A stretch of DNA of 64,000 nucleotides from an uncultured Alphaproteobacteria bacterium (GCA_929200315.1 CAKMZB010000007.1:154474-218473), one strand, 5' to 3'. Positions 16,496-26,815 are shown, counted from the first letter of the stretch. Made by a program: numbers and translations. The notes: generated by a model from the sequence alone, not told the origin.

Positions 16496-17116
16496 ATGGC
16501 GTTCCATCTCCCTTCCCCTTCCGGTGCTTCGCGCCTGAAGCGCCAACTCATCAGCGTCTTCGTTGCACTCTGCGCCGTCATGGCCTTCAGCGCCAGCGTC
16601 CTTCCCGCTAGGGCCGAGCAGGTCGAGCAACAGCAGCGTTATGCACAAGATGAGTTGCTGAATGCCGGTCATACCTTTTTCGGTACGGCATCAGCGGGTC
16701 TTGCCAGCGTATTGGAACGCACCGTGCAGCAATATGGTCTGCCCAACGGTTATGTGCTGGGTGAAGAAGCCTCCGGCGCTCTTTTTGGCGGTTTGCGCTA
16801 TGGCGAAGGCATGCTCCACACCCGCAATGCTGGTGACCACAAAGTCTTCTGGCAAGGGCCGTCTCTCGGTTGGGATATTGGCGGCGACGGCAATCGCACG
16901 ATGATGCTGGTCTACAATCTGAATTCCACCCAAGACATCTTCCACCGCTTCGTTGGTCTTTCCGGCCAAGCCTATCTGGTAGGTGGACTTGGAATCACCG
17001 CGCTAAAACACCGTGACACGATCCTGGTGCCCGTTCGCACCGGGGTCGGCGCACGTCTTGGAGTTAATGTTGGCTATCTGAAAATGCGCCCCTATGCGAC
17101 CTGGAATCCTTTTTAG
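16496..17116 (+). CDS. eipA: EipA-family (DUF1134) periplasmic envelope protein
   Basis: 206 aa. Signal sequence about residues 15-41 (ending LPARAE), then the DUF1134 domain: FFGTASAGLASVLERTVQQYG, GYVLGEEASGALFGGLRYGEG and GQAYLVGGLGITAL are characteristic. In Brucella the homologue EipA is a small beta-barrel protein of the periplasm needed for envelope integrity. The ATG at 16496 is fixed by AGGAGG 11 bp upstream; the longer frame from 16430 has no site. A strong terminator follows. Confidence 0.9.
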   Translation: MAFHLPSPSGASRLKRQLISVFVALCAVMAFSASVLPARAEQVEQQQRYAQDELLNAGHTFFGTASAGLASVLERTVQQYGLPNGYVLGEEASGALFGGLRYGEGMLHTRNAGDHKVFWQGPSLGWDIGGDGNRTMMLVYNLNSTQDIFHRFVGLSGQAYLVGGLGITALKHRDTILVPVRTGVGARLGVNVGYLKMRPYATWNPF

Positions 17117-17150
17117 GTCCGGGTTGAGCGCATAACCTTCAATCAAAAAG

Positions 17151-17191
17151 GAGCCCCGGCGATACTCTTCGCCGGGGCTCTTTGCGTTTTT
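17151..17191 (+). terminator. Rho-independent terminator after eipA
   Basis: 12-bp perfect stem (17151-17162 with 17169-17180, GAGCCCCGGCGA type), 6-nt loop, then a T-rich tail ending in five Ts. Confidence 0.92.
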
Positions 17192-17243
17192 GGCCGCCAT
17201 CAGCCAAACAGAAGACTGACATTGTTTTTGATCTTCAAAGCCT

Positions 17244-18428
17244 GTGCTGGAAAACCTGCTCTATACCGCCCTGGGGGCGCTGGTTGCGACGCTGATCGCC
17301 CTGCTTCTGGCGCCTGCTATCTGGAGGCGCGCGGTGGCTTTGACCCGCACGCGACTGGAGCAGGCAATGCCGCTAACACTAGCGGAATTGCAGGCCGAAA
17401 AAGATCAACTCCGCGCCAGTCACGCCGTCGAAGTGCGGCGGCTTGAAGTGCGCGCATCAACGTTGACAAGAGAAGCGGCGCAGAACGCGATTGAGATCAA
17501 CCGCAAACGCGATGATCTGCTTGATGCGAGTCAGGAACTGACCCGCAAAAACGACTGTATCGTGGAGCTTGAAAGCGAAGCGGCAGCACGTCTTGCCGAA
17601 ACTGCCGACCTGCGCGAGAGCTATGACGGGCTTTCTCGCGAACTCGATGCGGCGCGGGACGAGTTGCAGTACAGCACCGAACACATGGAAGAATTGGACA
17701 CACGCTACCAGGGCGCGATTGAAGACTTCGACCTTCAGAAAATCGAGACAGTGGCCCGCGAAACGCGCCTCCATTCCAGCCGGGAAGAGGCTGACGAGTT
17801 ACGCGAGACATCTCGGCGCAACAAGGAGGCGCTGGACCAGCAGGGCCTCGACCTAAAACTGGCATTGGAAAATGTCGCCAAACAAAAACAGCAGGTTGGC
17901 GTGCAAAAACGCAAGGTAACCCTGCTGGAGAAGCGTCAGGCAGAGCTAGAGGCAAAACTTAAAAAGAGTGAAGCTGACCTGAAGCGCTCCAAAGGCCGGG
18001 CCGCCAAGCCGGGAGCAGCGCTGAAAGAGGCTGAGGCAGAGATCGACCGTCTTCATGAAGAGCTCGCAGAACAGGCCGGCAACACATCTAGCGAAGAAGC
18101 CGATTCCGAAACATCGCAGGCCCTTATCCGCGCGGAGGCAGAGGCGGAAGCCCTTCGGGTCGAACTCGCTACCCTTCGCATTGCCGGAGACGGCGGCGCG
18201 TTGGCATTGGAGAAAGAGCACAGCGCGTTGCGGGACATGATCTCAGACCTCGCCGCACAAATTACCGCTCAGGTGGCGAACGAGGAAGGCTCAGGCTCCA
18301 AGATCGACCAAGCCCTCGCCAAGCACACAAGGGACAAGGATGACGGTGAAGGCGAGGGTGACGTCACTCTCGCAGACCGAATCCGCAAGGTGCAGAAGCA
18401 GAAGAAAAGCAAGACCGCCAAAGCCTGA
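17244..18428 (+). CDS. Membrane-anchored long coiled-coil protein
   Basis: 394 aa. One N-terminal membrane segment (about residues 3-27, LLYTALGALVATLIALLLAP) followed by nearly continuous charged heptad sequence (about 40-350) rich in Glu, Lys, Arg and Leu, then a Lys-rich tail (QKKSKTAKA). The layout suggests a cytoplasmic rod tethered to the inner membrane. Start is GTG 17244, needed to keep the membrane segment. No enzymatic motif is visible. It follows the eipA terminator and precedes prpE convergently. Function unknown. Confidence 0.75.
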   Translation: MLENLLYTALGALVATLIALLLAPAIWRRAVALTRTRLEQAMPLTLAELQAEKDQLRASHAVEVRRLEVRASTLTREAAQNAIEINRKRDDLLDASQELTRKNDCIVELESEAAARLAETADLRESYDGLSRELDAARDELQYSTEHMEELDTRYQGAIEDFDLQKIETVARETRLHSSREEADELRETSRRNKEALDQQGLDLKLALENVAKQKQQVGVQKRKVTLLEKRQAELEAKLKKSEADLKRSKGRAAKPGAALKEAEAEIDRLHEELAEQAGNTSSEEADSETSQALIRAEAEAEALRVELATLRIAGDGGALALEKEHSALRDMISDLAAQITAQVANEEGSGSKIDQALAKHTRDKDDGEGEGDVTLADRIRKVQKQKKSKTAKA

Positions 18429-18449
18429 AAGAGCGACGAGCGCTTTCGC

Positions 18450-20342
18450 CTAGATTTTACGTACCGCAAGCGCTTCGCGAATTTCATCCAGAATGGCCGG
18501 ATCATCGATGGTCGCGGGAATTGCGACGTCTTCCTTCTGCGCGACTTTCACCATGGTTGCGCGCAGGATCTTGCCCGAGCGTGTCTTGGGCAACCGTTTG
18601 ACCGGCACAACGGTCTTAAGCGCCGCAACCGGGCCGATCTTATTGCGCACGTGAGCTACGACTTCCGCCTCTATTGTGTCGAGACGTTCATCGGCACCAG
18701 CATTCAGGATGACGAAACCGAGCGGCACCTGCCCCTTCATTTCATCAGCCACACCGATGACGGCGCATTCGGCAACGTCGGGATGTTCAGCGACCGCCTC
18801 TTCCATTCCACCGGTAGAAAGACGGTGGCCGGCAACGTTAATGATGTCGTCTGTGCGTGCCATGATGAAGAGATAGCCATCCTCATCCACCATCCCGGCA
18901 TCACTCGTCTGGTAGTAACCGGGAAACTCTTCGAGATAAGCGGAACGGAACCGCGCATCAGCGTTCCACAGCGTCGGTAAAGCGCCGGGCGGCAGCGGCA
19001 GCTTGACGGCAACATTACCGAGCGTTCCGGCTGCAACCGGTGCGCCCGCATCGTCCAGCACCTGCACATCGTAACCAGGCATGGCGCGAGCCGGGGAGCC
19101 ATATTTGACGTCCAACATTTCGATGCCGGTCGGGTTGCCAGCAATGGTCCAGCCGGTTTCGGTCTGCCACCAATGGTCGATAACGGGCTTGCCCGTGACA
19201 TGCTCGATCCAGTGGATCGTGTCAGGGTCAGCGCGCTCACCAGCGAGGAAAACCGTGCGCAGGTTGGAGAGATTATGGTCCTTTACTAGCGCACCGTCAG
19301 GGTCTTGTGCGCGAACGGCACGGAACGCCGTTGGCGCTGTGAAGAAGACCGCCACCTCGTGCCTGGCCATAACGCGCCAGAAGGTCGCTGCGTCCGGTGT
19401 ACCTACCGGTTTGCCCTCGAAGACAATGGTGGTGTTCCCGGCAAGCAGCGGCGCATAGACGATATAGCTGTGGCCAACGACCCAGCCGACATCGGAGGCG
19501 GCCCAATAGGTCTCACCAGGCTCTACGCCGTAGATATTTTTCATGGTCCAATGCAAAGCCACCATGTGGCCGCCTGTGTCGCGGATCACGCCTTTGGGCT
19601 GTCCGGTCGTACCGGATGTGTAAAGAATATAGAGCGGGTCGGTCGCCGCCATGGAGGTGCACGGCACCTGCCGGTCGGCCTGGGCGGCAATGGCCTCGGC
19701 CCAGTCCTCATCGCGATCGTCGGCCAGATCGCAGATCTGCTGGCTGCGCTGGAGGATTAGCGTTTTTGTGATCTTGTGGTCGGCAATTTCAAGGGCAGAA
19801 TCAAGCAACGGTTTGTAGGCAACCACTCTGCCCGGTTCCAGGCCGCAAGAGGCGGAGAGAATGATATCTGGTCTGCAATCGTCAATACGGGTTGCAAGTT
19901 CTGCCGCCGCAAAACCGCCAAAGACGACGGAATGTACCGCGCCAATACGGGCGCAAGCGAGCATGGCGACAGCGGCTTCCATGACCATTGGCATGTAGAT
20001 GATAACCCGGTCACCAGCCTTCACGCCGCGGTCAAGCAACACACCGGCGAGCTTCTCCGTCTCGCGCTGAAGTTCTGCGAAGGTCAGCGTCGCCCGAGTC
20101 TCGGTGATTGCGCTTTCGTGGATGATGGCAACATCATCACCACGCCCGTTTTCAACGTGGCGATCAACACAATTGTAGCAGGTGTTGCCCATGGCATCGG
20201 GAAACCAACGGCCATAGACGCCTTGGTCAGGATCGAATGCTCTGGTCGGCGCGACATCCCAATCTATGGCCTTCGCCTGGTCGAGCCAAAACTTCTCCGG
20301 CTCGGCTTTCCAACTGTCATAAACTTTATCAAAAGCACCCAT
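18450..20342 (-). CDS. prpE: Propionyl-CoA synthetase (acyl-CoA synthetase, ADP/AMP-forming ligase family)
   Basis: 630 aa. Activates propionate to propionyl-CoA through an acyl-adenylate. N-terminal ACAS_N segment (YDSWKAEPEKFW), P-loop YTSGTTGQPKGV (about 243-254), GWVVGHSYIVYAPL, motif YYQTSDAGMVDEDGY with the ATP-binding Asp, and catalytic Lys in KTRSGKILR near residue 590. The WWQTETGWTI segment and the RDTGGH sequence after the P-loop fit PrpE better than acetyl-CoA synthetase. Monocistronic by position. Confidence 0.92.
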   Translation of the reverse strand: MGAFDKVYDSWKAEPEKFWLDQAKAIDWDVAPTRAFDPDQGVYGRWFPDAMGNTCYNCVDRHVENGRGDDVAIIHESAITETRATLTFAELQRETEKLAGVLLDRGVKAGDRVIIYMPMVMEAAVAMLACARIGAVHSVVFGGFAAAELATRIDDCRPDIILSASCGLEPGRVVAYKPLLDSALEIADHKITKTLILQRSQQICDLADDRDEDWAEAIAAQADRQVPCTSMAATDPLYILYTSGTTGQPKGVIRDTGGHMVALHWTMKNIYGVEPGETYWAASDVGWVVGHSYIVYAPLLAGNTTIVFEGKPVGTPDAATFWRVMARHEVAVFFTAPTAFRAVRAQDPDGALVKDHNLSNLRTVFLAGERADPDTIHWIEHVTGKPVIDHWWQTETGWTIAGNPTGIEMLDVKYGSPARAMPGYDVQVLDDAGAPVAAGTLGNVAVKLPLPPGALPTLWNADARFRSAYLEEFPGYYQTSDAGMVDEDGYLFIMARTDDIINVAGHRLSTGGMEEAVAEHPDVAECAVIGVADEMKGQVPLGFVILNAGADERLDTIEAEVVAHVRNKIGPVAALKTVVPVKRLPKTRSGKILRATMVKVAQKEDVAIPATIDDPAILDEIREALAVRKI

Positions 20343-20426
20343 CGCACCGCCCTCCCCTGCGAAACGTGTCAGCTTGCTACCGCCTGGGCGAGAACCTGTC
20401 CACGCTACCTAGGGCGTAGATGAGGT

Positions 20427-21179
20427 TCAGATATAGGGTTGGGCGGCGGGCGCTTCGCGGGGCGCATAGTCCCAATGGGTCATGATGTGTTCAGCCCAGC
20501 CATAATAGCCGCTCTCTCCGGCATGAAACCCGTCGGGGCAAAAGCCTTCCGCTGTCACCCCCGGCAACGGCATGATCGCCACTGCGCCACGTTCTACGCA
20601 AAGCTGTGTTCCGCGCTCGTTGATGATGAGACGACGGAGATTCGCGATACGCGCCAGGAAGTTTGGCATAGCTGGAACTCTGGTGATGTCGATGCACTGG
20701 CTCCAAAAGATCTTGGCGTCAGGAAACCGCGCACGAACCGCGTAGAGTAGTCGTCCGAACTCCCGGCAAAAACGGCTGCCAGTATGCCAATTCTTTAGAT
20801 CATTCATGCCAATCTGGAGCATGATGTGGGTCGGGTCGAGGTCCGCTGGAAGGTTCGGCACGACCACCTCCGTTACAGGTCCGCAGGTGGCGCTGTTGTG
20901 ACCGGAAATATGCCAGGAAACGGCAACGTTCTCCCGGTCCGCCACCATCTGCGCAAGCTGTGGCGCCAAAGCTCCGGATGTGTGCTCGACGCCGACTGCG
21001 GCGGCGGATGAATCGCCTATGGCCAGAATACGAATCGGCGCTTTGCCCTTTCCGATTTGCCCCGAACGTGGGCCTTGGGCCGGAGAAAGGCGCATAACCC
21101 GGTCGCGCAAGCGCGTGCCGACATAGGCGTAGTAGGGAAAAGCGAGCCAGGAGAGGAGCGAAGCCGTGTGCTGTTTCAT
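20427..21179 (-). CDS. SGNH/GDSL-family hydrolase
   Basis: 250 aa from the ATG at 21179. Block I is ILAIGDSSAAAVGV (nucleophile Ser in GDSS), block III is MLQIGMNDL (GxND), and the C-terminal DGFHAGESGYYGWA supplies the DxxH-type Asp and His. The family hydrolyses esters or amides of lipids and carbohydrates. The first 20 residues form a hydrophobic segment. A start at 21293 overlapping fba would add 38 unusual residues, and a promoter-like sequence at 21212-21241 lies between the two starts, so the shorter form is preferred. Confidence 0.82.
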   Translation of the reverse strand: MKQHTASLLSWLAFPYYAYVGTRLRDRVMRLSPAQGPRSGQIGKGKAPIRILAIGDSSAAAVGVEHTSGALAPQLAQMVADRENVAVSWHISGHNSATCGPVTEVVVPNLPADLDPTHIMLQIGMNDLKNWHTGSRFCREFGRLLYAVRARFPDAKIFWSQCIDITRVPAMPNFLARIANLRRLIINERGTQLCVERGAVAIMPLPGVTAEGFCPDGFHAGESGYYGWAEHIMTHWDYAPREAPAAQPYI

Positions 21180-21211
21180 CGGGCGGCGAGAGCTGGATGC
21201 GGAAACGCCGG

Positions 21212-21241
21212 TATTTAGGGACTGTTTGACGTATACGTCAA
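21212..21241 (-). promoter_or_regulatory. Promoter-like sequence with palindromic -35 region
   Basis: On the minus strand TTGACG (21241-21236), 18-bp spacer, TAAATA (21217-21212). The -35 element is part of a perfect 16-bp palindrome TTGACGTATACGTCAA (21226-21241), so a dimeric regulator could cover it. It points to the SGNH hydrolase start at 21179. Confidence 0.5.
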
Positions 21242-21265
21242 GAAAGCCGAGTACCGAAAACCAGC

Positions 21266-22291
21266 TTAGCCTCTTTCCTGATCCTTGTTCCATGCGCCCT
21301 TAGCGGCGGCAGAGTTCATGAGCGCACGGTGAGTGAAAGCGCGTTTGGCTGCATCTATGTTTTCAACTTTTCCGCCCCATGCTTTCAGCGCGGCTGCCTG
21401 GAGCGCACGGCCATAGGAGTAGGTCAGCGGCCAGGGCAAATTCCCTATTGCGTTCATGGCGTTGAGGTTAGCCGTCGCCTCCTCATCGCTCTGTCCGCCA
21501 GAGAGAAATGCAATGCCTGCAACTGCCGATGGGACCGTGCGCTTCAGCACTGCAACGGTGTGCGCCGCAACCTCCTCGGGGCCTGCCTGCTTGGCAGCGT
21601 TGACGCCTGGAACGACCATATTCGGCTTCAGCACCATGCCTTCGAGCTTCACGTTCTGACTGTTTAGGTCTTTGAAAACCTGATGCAAAACGTGCTCCGT
21701 CACCTCGTGGCAACGCTCGATGGAATGGTCGCCTGGATCGCCGTCCATCAGGACTTCGGGTTCGACTATGGGGACGATTCCGGCCTCTTGGCAAAGGGCA
21801 GCATAGCGGGAGAGAGCGTGACTGTTGGCGCGGATTGCACCTTCGCTCGGACGGTCCTTGTCAATGGCGATGACGCCCCGCCATTTGGCGAAACGGGCGC
21901 CCTGTTTGTAATAGTTTTCAAGGCGTTCGCGCAGACCATCGAGGCCCTCTGTCACCTTTTCACCAGCGCGCAGCGAGAGGTCTTGCGCGCCTTTGTCGAC
22001 CTTGATTCCAGGAACGGCTCCGGCGGATTTGATGAGGTCGACGAGGGGGGTGCCGTCGGCGGCTTTCTGACCGAGAGTTTCTTCAAACAGGATAACGCCG
22101 GAGATGGCCCTATTCATCGCGTCCTGCGAACGGAAAAGCATCTCACGGTAGTCGCGACGGTTCTCTTCACTGTTCTCTACACCAATGGAATCAAAGCGCT
22201 TTTTGATCGTCCCAGTGGATTCGTCCGCCGCGAGAATGCCCTGTCCGGGTTGCACCATTTGCTGGGCGATGTCTTCGAGGCGTTCGGTCAT
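21266..22291 (-). CDS. fba: Class I fructose-bisphosphate aldolase
   Basis: 341 aa. Schiff-base class I aldolase of the eukaryote-like family: GILAADESTGTIKKRF (about 17-32), the Lys cleft KWRGVIAID, EPEVLMDGDH-like segment and the Schiff-base Lys in GMVLKPNMV (about 225); C-terminal GRALQAAALKAWGG. It splits fructose 1,6-bisphosphate in glycolysis or joins trioses in gluconeogenesis. It is the last gene of tkt-pgk-fba on the minus strand, 113 bp below pgk. Confidence 0.95.
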   Translation of the reverse strand: MTERLEDIAQQMVQPGQGILAADESTGTIKKRFDSIGVENSEENRRDYREMLFRSQDAMNRAISGVILFEETLGQKAADGTPLVDLIKSAGAVPGIKVDKGAQDLSLRAGEKVTEGLDGLRERLENYYKQGARFAKWRGVIAIDKDRPSEGAIRANSHALSRYAALCQEAGIVPIVEPEVLMDGDPGDHSIERCHEVTEHVLHQVFKDLNSQNVKLEGMVLKPNMVVPGVNAAKQAGPEEVAAHTVAVLKRTVPSAVAGIAFLSGGQSDEEATANLNAMNAIGNLPWPLTYSYGRALQAAALKAWGGKVENIDAAKRAFTHRALMNSAAAKGAWNKDQERG

Positions 22292-22404
22292 TTGGATCGG
22301 TCCTGTTAGCGTTTAGACCGTTGCTAGCAGGGCCTTTTGTGGGGTCAATGGGGCAGGTTAACTCAATCGTTTCAAACCCGTAGAAAGGATCAATCACCCC
22401 CAAT

Positions 22405-23604
22405 TTATACCGATGATTCCAACGCTGCGACACCAGGAAGGGGCTTTCCTTCCATCCATTCAAGAAACGCGCCACCGGCTGTAGAGACATAGGAAAAGTC
22501 CTCCAAAACGCCTGCATGATTGAGCGCAGAAACCGTGTCTCCGCCGCCTGCAACCGAAACCAGACCGCCTTTCTGTGTCGCACGGGCGGCCTCCTGCGCG
22601 GTCAAAACGGTTGCTTTATCAAAGGGCTCGATCTCAAACGCCCCAAGCGGGCCGTTCCAGACCAACGTCCTGCAATCGCGGATCCGCTCGCCGATCAGTT
22701 CAATGGTTTCGGGCCCGCAATCGAGTATCATTCCTTCTGCCGGAACTCGTGAAACGGTGCGAATCTCGTTGGTGCTGTTTGCCGCGAAACTGTCTGCCAC
22801 CACCACATCGGCCGGCAGAATGACTTCGCAATTGGCGGCCTCGGCTTTGCTCATGATTTCCCGCGCAATTCCCGCAAGATCATGTTCGCAAAGGCTTTTC
22901 CCGACATCATGGCCGAGAGCGGCGAGGAACGTGTTGGCCATTCCACCACCTATTACCAAATGGTCGACCTTCTCCACGAGGTTCCCCAAGAGGTCCAATT
23001 TCGTGGATACTTTTGCCCCGCCAACAAGGGCAATGACCGGACGTTCCGGATCGCCAAGGCCAGCTTCCAGCGCCTTCAATTCCGCCTCCATTGTGCGCCC
23101 GGCATAGGCGGGAAGCCTTTGCGCAAGGCCTACTGTGGAAGCGTGAGCCCGGTGGGCGGCGGAGAAGGCATCGTTGACATAGATGTCGCCAAGAGCTGCC
23201 CACTTCCTGGCAAGCTCCGCGGAGTTATCCTCCTCCCCCGGTTCAAACCGGGTGTTGGGAAGCAGCGCTACAGCGCCGGGGGTTTGCAAATACCCCCCGT
23301 CTATTTGGAAATGCCCCCCCTTTTCTTCCAAATGGACGACATCTGTGCCGAATGCCTCAGATAGCGCCGGGACCAGCGGCGCGAGCGAAAATTCCTCCAC
23401 CACATTACCCTTGGGTCGGCCGAAATGGGCAAGCAAAATGACGACCGCTCCCTTCTCGCGAAGTTCACTGATCGTCGGCACGATCCGCTCGATGCGGGTG
23501 GCGTCGGTAACGCGTCCATTTTCCATTGGCACGTTGATATCGACACGAACGAGGGCGCGTTTGCCGGTAAGATCGCCAAGATCGTCGAGGGTGCGGAAGG
23601 TCAC
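22405..23604 (-). CDS. pgk: Phosphoglycerate kinase
   Basis: 399 aa. Transfers phosphate between 1,3-bisphosphoglycerate and ADP. N-terminal [11 protein letters not shown] (about 21-31) for phosphoglycerate binding, [10 protein letters not shown], the hinge region, and the C-terminal nucleotide motif [11 protein letters not shown] (about 365). It begins 11 bp after the tkt stop, so tkt-pgk are co-transcribed. The gap gene that usually separates them in Rhizobiales is absent here. Confidence 0.97.
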   Translation of the reverse strand: MTFRTLDDLGDLTGKRALVRVDINVPMENGRVTDATRIERIVPTISELREKGAVVILLAHFGRPKGNVVEEFSLAPLVPALSEAFGTDVVHLEEKGGHFQIDGGYLQTPGAVALLPNTRFEPGEEDNSAELARKWAALGDIYVNDAFSAAHRAHASTVGLAQRLPAYAGRTMEAELKALEAGLGDPERPVIALVGGAKVSTKLDLLGNLVEKVDHLVIGGGMANTFLAALGHDVGKSLCEHDLAGIAREIMSKAEAANCEVILPADVVVADSFAANSTNEIRTVSRVPAEGMILDCGPETIELIGERIRDCRTLVWNGPLGAFEIEPFDKATVLTAQEAARATQKGGLVSVAGGGDTVSALNHAGVLEDFSYVSTAGGAFLEWMEGKPLPGVAALESSV

Positions 23605-23615
23605 GGGCGAAATCC

Positions 23616-25616
23616 TCAGTCGTCGGCTTTCTCGGCAAGATGTTTCTGCGCGCGCTCAACCACGGCGTCGGCGGTGATGCCGAAATGGGCGTAAAGTTCA
23701 TCGCCCGGGCCAGAGGCGCCGAAACCGTCCATGCCAACGAAATCTGCGTCCGAACCAATGATCGCATCCCAGCCCTGACGGATCGCCGCCTCGATGCCGA
23801 TCTTCACTGTCGCGTCGCCGATGGTGGCGCGACGGTAGCTTTCCGGTTGGGCGGCGAAGAGTTCAAAACTTGGCACGGAGACAACCCGCGTCGGGTGGCC
23901 GGCCTCTTCGAGCTTTTCTTTTGCTTCAAGCGCGAGACCAACTTCGGAACCGGAGGCGATGAGTGAGACGACCGCATCCTCCTCGCTGTCAGCAAGAACA
24001 TAAGCGCCCTTTGCACTGCGGTTCTTTTCAGAAAACTCCTTGCGCGCCGGGGCCAGATTCTGGCGAGTCAGCGCGATGACGGAGGGTGTTGCCTCAGCTT
24101 CCATTGCCAGCTTCCAGCATTCCGCCGTCTCCGTCACATCGGCGGGGCGAAAGACATTGAGGTTGGGGATCGCGCGAAGGGCAGCCAAATGTTCCACCGG
24201 CTGGTGGGTCGGGCCATCTTCGCCAAGGCCGATGGAATCATGCGTCATGACGTGAATGACGCGAATACCCATGAGGGCTGCAAGGCGGATGGACGGGCGG
24301 CAATAGTCAGAGAAAACCAGGAAGCCACCGGAATAAGGAATGAGGCCGCCGTGGAGCGCGATGCCGTTCATGGCTGCCGCCATACCGTGCTCGCGAATGC
24401 CGTAATGGATGAAACGACCGGAAAAGTTATCCGCAGTAATCCGCGCGGTCTGGCTGGTGTCAGTGTTGTTTGAGCCGGTGAGGTCGGCGGACCCGCCGAG
24501 TGTTTCCGGCACCACACCGTTGATGACTTCCAGCGTCGCCTGGCTCGCCTTGCGGGTCGCCTTGGTAGGAGCCGTTTCGATCAATTCGCGCAAATGCATT
24601 TCCATCGCTTCGCCAAAACCAGACGGCAGCTCGCCGCGCTGGCGGCGCTTGAATTCGCCGGAAAGGTCATCGTCAGCTTCCGCCAGACGCTTTTCCCATT
24701 CCTTATGTTTTTGCGCCGAGCGGAGGCCGGCAATGCGCCAGGCATCGAGTACATCTTCGGGCACGTCAAAGGGTTCAGCGTCCCAGCCAAGCGCTTTGCG
24801 CGCGCCGTCAAGCTCATCAGAACCGAGAGGAGACCCATGACTGCCGCTGGTCCCGGCTTTGGTAGGGGCACCATAGCCGATGGTGGTTTCGCAGGCGATG
24901 AGCGTTGGCTTGTCGGACTTCTGCGCCTCCTCCACCGCAGCGGCGATGGCGTCGTGGTTGTGGCCGTCACAAGCCAGCGTGTTCCAGCCGGAAGCCTCAA
25001 AGCGCGCGCGCTGGTTGGTGGAATCGGAGAGGTCAACCGAGCCGTCAATGGTGATGCCATTGTTGTCCCACAAGACGATGAGCTTGTTCAGCTTCATGTG
25101 CCCGGCAAGGCCAATCGCCTCCTGGCTGATGCCTTCCATCAAGCAGCCGTCACCAACGAGGCAGTAGGTGTGGTGGTTGACGAGATCGGAGCCGAATTCG
25201 TCGGCCAACTTCTTCTCCGCAATCGCCATACCGACCGCATTGGCAATGCCCTGGCCGAGCGGGCCAGTTGTGGTCTCGATACCGGCGGCATGGCCATATT
25301 CAGGGTGGCCTGCAGTGGGTGAGCCGATCTGACGGAAATTCTTGATCTCCTCGATCCCAATATCGGCATAGCCCAGCAGATAGAGCGAAGAATAAAGCAG
25401 CATGGAGCCGTGACCGGCTGAGAGGACAAAACGGTCGCGATCCGCCCAGTCGGGGGTCTTGGGGTCGAACTTCATGAATTTGGTGAAGAGGACGGTCGCG
25501 ATGTCTGCTGCACCCATGGGCAGGCCGGGATGGCCTGAATTGGCCTTCTGCACAGCATCTGCGGAGAGAAAACGGATGGCGTTTGCCATACGGGCGGCTT
25601 TGTTCGTCTGGGTCAT
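23616..25616 (-). CDS. tkt: Transketolase
   Basis: 666 aa. ThDP enzyme of the pentose phosphate and Calvin-type rearrangements. Catalytic residues appear in [13 protein letters not shown] (His about 29), [12 protein letters not shown] (His about 68), the ThDP motif [13 protein letters not shown] to [11 protein letters not shown], and the acidic ThDP activator plus [20 protein letters not shown] in the Pyr domain. ATG 25616 gives the normal [15 protein letters not shown] start; the longer frame to 25673 has no ribosome site. Confidence 0.97.
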   Translation of the reverse strand: MTQTNKAARMANAIRFLSADAVQKANSGHPGLPMGAADIATVLFTKFMKFDPKTPDWADRDRFVLSAGHGSMLLYSSLYLLGYADIGIEEIKNFRQIGSPTAGHPEYGHAAGIETTTGPLGQGIANAVGMAIAEKKLADEFGSDLVNHHTYCLVGDGCLMEGISQEAIGLAGHMKLNKLIVLWDNNGITIDGSVDLSDSTNQRARFEASGWNTLACDGHNHDAIAAAVEEAQKSDKPTLIACETTIGYGAPTKAGTSGSHGSPLGSDELDGARKALGWDAEPFDVPEDVLDAWRIAGLRSAQKHKEWEKRLAEADDDLSGEFKRRQRGELPSGFGEAMEMHLRELIETAPTKATRKASQATLEVINGVVPETLGGSADLTGSNNTDTSQTARITADNFSGRFIHYGIREHGMAAAMNGIALHGGLIPYSGGFLVFSDYCRPSIRLAALMGIRVIHVMTHDSIGLGEDGPTHQPVEHLAALRAIPNLNVFRPADVTETAECWKLAMEAEATPSVIALTRQNLAPARKEFSEKNRSAKGAYVLADSEEDAVVSLIASGSEVGLALEAKEKLEEAGHPTRVVSVPSFELFAAQPESYRRATIGDATVKIGIEAAIRQGWDAIIGSDADFVGMDGFGASGPGDELYAHFGITADAVVERAQKHLAEKADD

Positions 25617-25859
25617 GAATGCGCTCGGATTTGCCGGTATCGGCTTTAAGGTTGGGCCGGGTGCTCGTCTCACCCCGTGTCATGGGCGCAGGGTCTATCA
25701 GCGCAGGCGCGCCACGCCAACCGGCCTTAGGTTGTAGCCACAGGCGGCGGAAGCCAACCGGTCACGCTTTCCTCATGCGGATGGTGAAGTTTGACCAGCC
25801 AAGACACCGTAGTGATTGACGATCAGGCTTTTGTCTGTTGAACAAGAGAGAGGACGCAA

Positions 25860-26186
25860 GTGGTGGTGGGCATGATGGCGCAAGCAAAGGACACGGCAAC
25901 GGCAAAGAGCGCCGGTGATCCCTTGCTCGACGCGCTTGCCAGGCTAAATCGCGCGCTGGACGGCCTTTCCACCGCCGTCGACAGCGCCGCTGTTATCAGC
26001 GCGGAGGGCCGCGGTGCGGATGAAGTGGCCTATATTATGAGCGAAGATCGTGCGGCTCTGGCGAAGGATCTCGACGCTGCAGAAACGCGCGCGCGTCGCC
26101 TTTCTGAAGTAAACAGCGAAGTTTCCCAGCGCCTTGTTGGTGCCATGGAAACCGTGCGTTCTGTACTGGACGGGCAGACCAAGTAG
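25860..26186 (+). CDS. DUF4164 small coiled-coil protein
   Basis: 108 aa, mostly one or two amphipathic helices (about 25-105) with heptad Leu/Ala spacing, matching the DUF4164 family that usually lies just before zapA in Rhizobiales. Start GTG 25860 has GAGAGAGG 7 bp upstream; ATGs at 25872/25875 are alternatives. A role alongside ZapA in division is suggested only by position. Confidence 0.75.
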   Translation: MVVGMMAQAKDTATAKSAGDPLLDALARLNRALDGLSTAVDSAAVISAEGRGADEVAYIMSEDRAALAKDLDAAETRARRLSEVNSEVSQRLVGAMETVRSVLDGQTK

Positions 26187-26224
26187 AGCGGCCTCGACCG
26201 GGCGCAAAGAACAAGGAGCGGGCG

Positions 26225-26599
26225 ATGCCGCAGGTGGCAGTTCAGATCAACGGCAAGACCTATCGCATGGCCTGCGATGAAGGGCAGGAAGCCCATCTAC
26301 TCGACCTTGCGCAGCGTTTCGACAAGACAATTGATGGACTGAAAGGCTCTTTCGGTGAGATTGGTGATCAACGGCTCACTGTCATGGCCGGTGTTATGGT
26401 GACGGACGAGCTGGTGGAAGCGCGCCACAAGATCCGTGGGCTCGAGGCTGAATTGGCCTCCATCCGCGCCGAAGGCAACGGGCACCAGTCCCGCGAGACG
26501 CAGCTTGCCAACGGTCTCAACAAAGCCGCTGAGCGGATCGAGACCATGGCCGCCAAGCTGACCCCCGGGGCGCCCAAGGGGAACGGGCGCGCCAAGTGA
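26225..26599 (+). CDS. zapA: Cell division protein ZapA
   Basis: 124 aa. ZapA binds and bundles FtsZ filaments at midcell. The N-terminal beta-hairpin VAVQINGKTYRMACDEGQE and the following helix LLDLAQRFDKTIDGLK are diagnostic; the rest is the dimer coiled coil (about 60-110). Located 38 bp after DUF4164 and just before 6S RNA and fau, the usual proteobacterial order. Confidence 0.93.
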   Translation: MPQVAVQINGKTYRMACDEGQEAHLLDLAQRFDKTIDGLKGSFGEIGDQRLTVMAGVMVTDELVEARHKIRGLEAELASIRAEGNGHQSRETQLANGLNKAAERIETMAAKLTPGAPKGNGRAK

Positions 26600-26649
26600 T
26601 GAGCGCTGATGCGCGGGGCACCACTGGTCAAATGCTACGCGAACACCTA

Positions 26650-26815
26650 GTTTGGGCGCGTCCGAGCTGCCCGGTTTGTCGGGATATCATCCTCGGGGCC
26701 TTACTGATTCTAAAGGGAGCTGTCCCTGTTCTTGCCCGTGGGCTTGAGCACACGGTGCCCACCTACGCTGTAGGTTCCAGGATCGATAAAACCTCGACGG
26801 CTGCGGCGGCCCGGC
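26650..26815 (+). ncRNA. ssrS: 6S RNA
   Basis: 6S RNA sequesters the housekeeping sigma-70 holoenzyme in stationary phase. Evidence is position between zapA and fau (the conserved ssrS site) and sequence: a CCTCGGGGCC segment, GGGAGCTGTCCC, and the ACCTAC-GCT-GTAGGT hairpin (26761-26775) that I recall from alphaproteobacterial 6S RNAs, within an overall rod-like fold. Ends are approximate (plus or minus 15 nt). A strong terminator follows immediately at 26816. Confidence 0.78.
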
